Made by a program: the position numbers and the translations under genes. Shown here in pieces: positions 63,167-64,000 of a stretch of 64,000 bases of DNA. The notes under the pieces were generated by a model that was not told the DNA's origin, made no database searches, and saw only the letters and a program-made list of their open reading frames with translations. Source of the stretch: HyVt-477 sp965224605 (GTDB lineage: Bacteria > Pseudomonadota > Gammaproteobacteria > Thiotrichales > Thiotrichaceae); NCBI GenBank assembly GCA_965224605.1, contig CBDCZP010000010.1, forward strand, positions 260,158 to 324,157. The letters run 5' to 3'. The first letter of the stretch is position 1, and every line of letters starts with the position of its first letter.

Positions 63167-64000
63167 GCTGAGAAACGTTACTTTGTTGATCAGGTCAAAG
63201 AACAACGCTCGCTGAGTGAACGTGCCGCCTGCCGTGTAATGAACATCAGTCGGAGCGTTTATCATTATGAGCCTGATCACACAAAAGATGATGGCGTTAT
63301 TGATACCTTGCACAAACTGGTTGAGCAGTATCCAAGATATGGTTTTAAGAAATATTTCATTCTCTTAAGGCAAGCTGGACAAACATGGAACCATAAGCGA
63401 GTGCACCGTATCTACTGTCAGTTAGGTTTAAATATGAAGCGCAAAGGAAAGCAGCGCCTACCTAATCGTTTTCCTCAGCCACTAGCGGTGCCTGATAAAC
63501 CTAATAAGAGTTGGTCTATCGACTTTATGAGTGACTCATTGTACGACGGCAGATACTTTAGAACATTCAATGTGATTGATGATTACAACCGAGAAGCGCT
63601 TGCGATTGATGTCGACCTTAGTTTGCCCTCAAAGCGCGTCATACGAACGCTTGAACGATTATCCGAATGGAGAGGTTATCCAAGACAAATACGATGTGAT
63701 AATGGCCCTGAGTTTATCTCATTAGCGTTGGCTGAATGGGCTAAGAAGCATCATGTCCATCTGGAGTTTATAAAACCAGGCACTCCCACACAGAATGCTT
63801 ACATCGAACGCTTTAACGGTACATTTAGACGTGAAGTCTTAAACTACTATGTCTTTAAGTCACTCACTGAAGTAAGAGAAATTACTGAGTATTGGATGAT
63901 GCAATACAACACAGAACGACCTCATGAGTCTTTGAATAACCTAACACCCTTGTCGTATCTCAAAGAGAATTTTAAACTGGAATATTCTAATTTGTCTTGG
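63164..64000 (+). CDS. IS407-like IS3-family transposase OrfB (runs off the window)
   Basis: At least 279 codons open to the edge (in frame from 63152 as an OrfAB fusion). RYFVDQVKEQRSLSERAACR and MNISRSVYHYEP at the N-terminus, HTH_21-like PRYGFKKYFILLRQAGQTWN. DDE core: SWSIDFMSDSLYDGRYFRTF (first D), IRCDNGPEFISLALAEWAKK (second D) and PTQNAYIERFNGTFRREVLN (E). NTERPHESLNNLTPLSYLKE marks the C-terminus, so only a few residues are missing. It appears intact, in contrast to its orfA. Confidence 0.92.
   Translation, partial: MAEKRYFVDQVKEQRSLSERAACRVMNISRSVYHYEPDHTKDDGVIDTLHKLVEQYPRYGFKKYFILLRQAGQTWNHKRVHRIYCQLGLNMKRKGKQRLPNRFPQPLAVPDKPNKSWSIDFMSDSLYDGRYFRTFNVIDDYNREALAIDVDLSLPSKRVIRTLERLSEWRGYPRQIRCDNGPEFISLALAEWAKKHHVHLEFIKPGTPTQNAYIERFNGTFRREVLNYYVFKSLTEVREITEYWMMQYNTERPHESLNNLTPLSYLKENFKLEYSNLSW

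Larger units (their letters stand above)
61650..64000 (+). mobile_element. IS407-like IS3-family element, split by an IS30 remnant and cut by the window end
   Basis: Left end TGAGCTAGTCCCACCCGTAA at 61650. orfA 5' part 61716-61900, IS30 remnant about 61905-63055, orfA 3' part about 63060-63165, then orfB to the edge. Confidence 0.82.

Noticed and set aside
1..64000. CRISPR arrays, tRNA or rRNA genes
   Set aside because: The tandem repeats seen (8294-8630, 25667-25719) have no spacers; attC repeats are separated by genes. No tRNA cloverleaf or rRNA segment was recognised by reading.

Overview
The window looks like a chromosomal segment of a low-to-moderate GC gammaproteobacterium. The evidence is the order leuC-leuD-leuB-asd-fimV with a divergent LysR gene (the arrangement known from Pseudomonas and relatives), a homodimeric-type AceE with AceF, an RfaH paralogue, PbpC, TonB-dependent uptake and a chromosomal-integron type cassette array. 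The genus cannot be fixed from sequence reading alone. No rRNA or tRNA gene and no CRISPR array was seen.

Layout. (1) 1-7965: fimV (cut by the window edge), asd, leuB, leuD, leuC (with a one-base frameshift) and a LysR regulator. (2) 7966-13923: an accessory scrap-yard of gene fragments. It holds the N- and C-terminal pieces of a RAYT (REP-associated tyrosine transposase) gene, two families of short repeats, a long 11/12-bp satellite, a truncated primase, an XRE regulator, a ParDE-type toxin-antitoxin pair, an IS110 fragment and a displaced RHS toxin tip. A Tn5/IS4-type element with 9-bp target duplications separates that tip from its probable membrane immunity gene. (3) 13924-25080: a 3556-residue secreted SpvB/FG-GAP/RHS polymorphic toxin with duplicated N-terminal modules carrying beta/gamma-crystallin inserts, followed by a candidate immunity gene. 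(4) 26059-46127: mainly core genes: rfaH, a Wzc-like tyrosine autokinase, an HExxH protein, pbpC, nadK, recN, a monooxygenase-fold protein, ppa, a dicarboxylate/amino-acid symporter, pyrE, aceE-aceF, an EamA transporter and a lipoprotein prolyl oligopeptidase. (5) 46351-48727: a TonB-dependent receptor behind a TPP riboswitch, hence a probable thiamin (or precursor) importer.

(6) 49902-about 60316 (degenerate traces to about 61650): an integron gene-cassette array. Six attC sites of about 126-130 bp resemble the Vibrio cholerae VCR family (GAGGGACT / AGCCCCT arms, TAAC and GTTAG cores). They separate cassettes read mostly on the minus strand: BrnT/BrnA, VapB/VapC (two), ParE/RHH, a GNAT pseudogene, a DUF4393/Abi-alpha-like protein, a small membrane protein and an unknown 129-aa protein. 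The array is riddled with insertion sequences: an IS1111-type IS110 element inside one attC, an IS3 element inside another, and a second IS3 type in two copies. Cassette polarity predicts the integrase and attI beyond the right-hand edge. (7) 61650-64000: an IS407-like IS3 element whose orfA is split by a decayed IS30 element; it runs off the window.

The most notable material is the combination of an RHS toxin with a reservoir tip/immunity cassette, and a toxin-antitoxin-rich integron array that several IS families have used as a landing zone.
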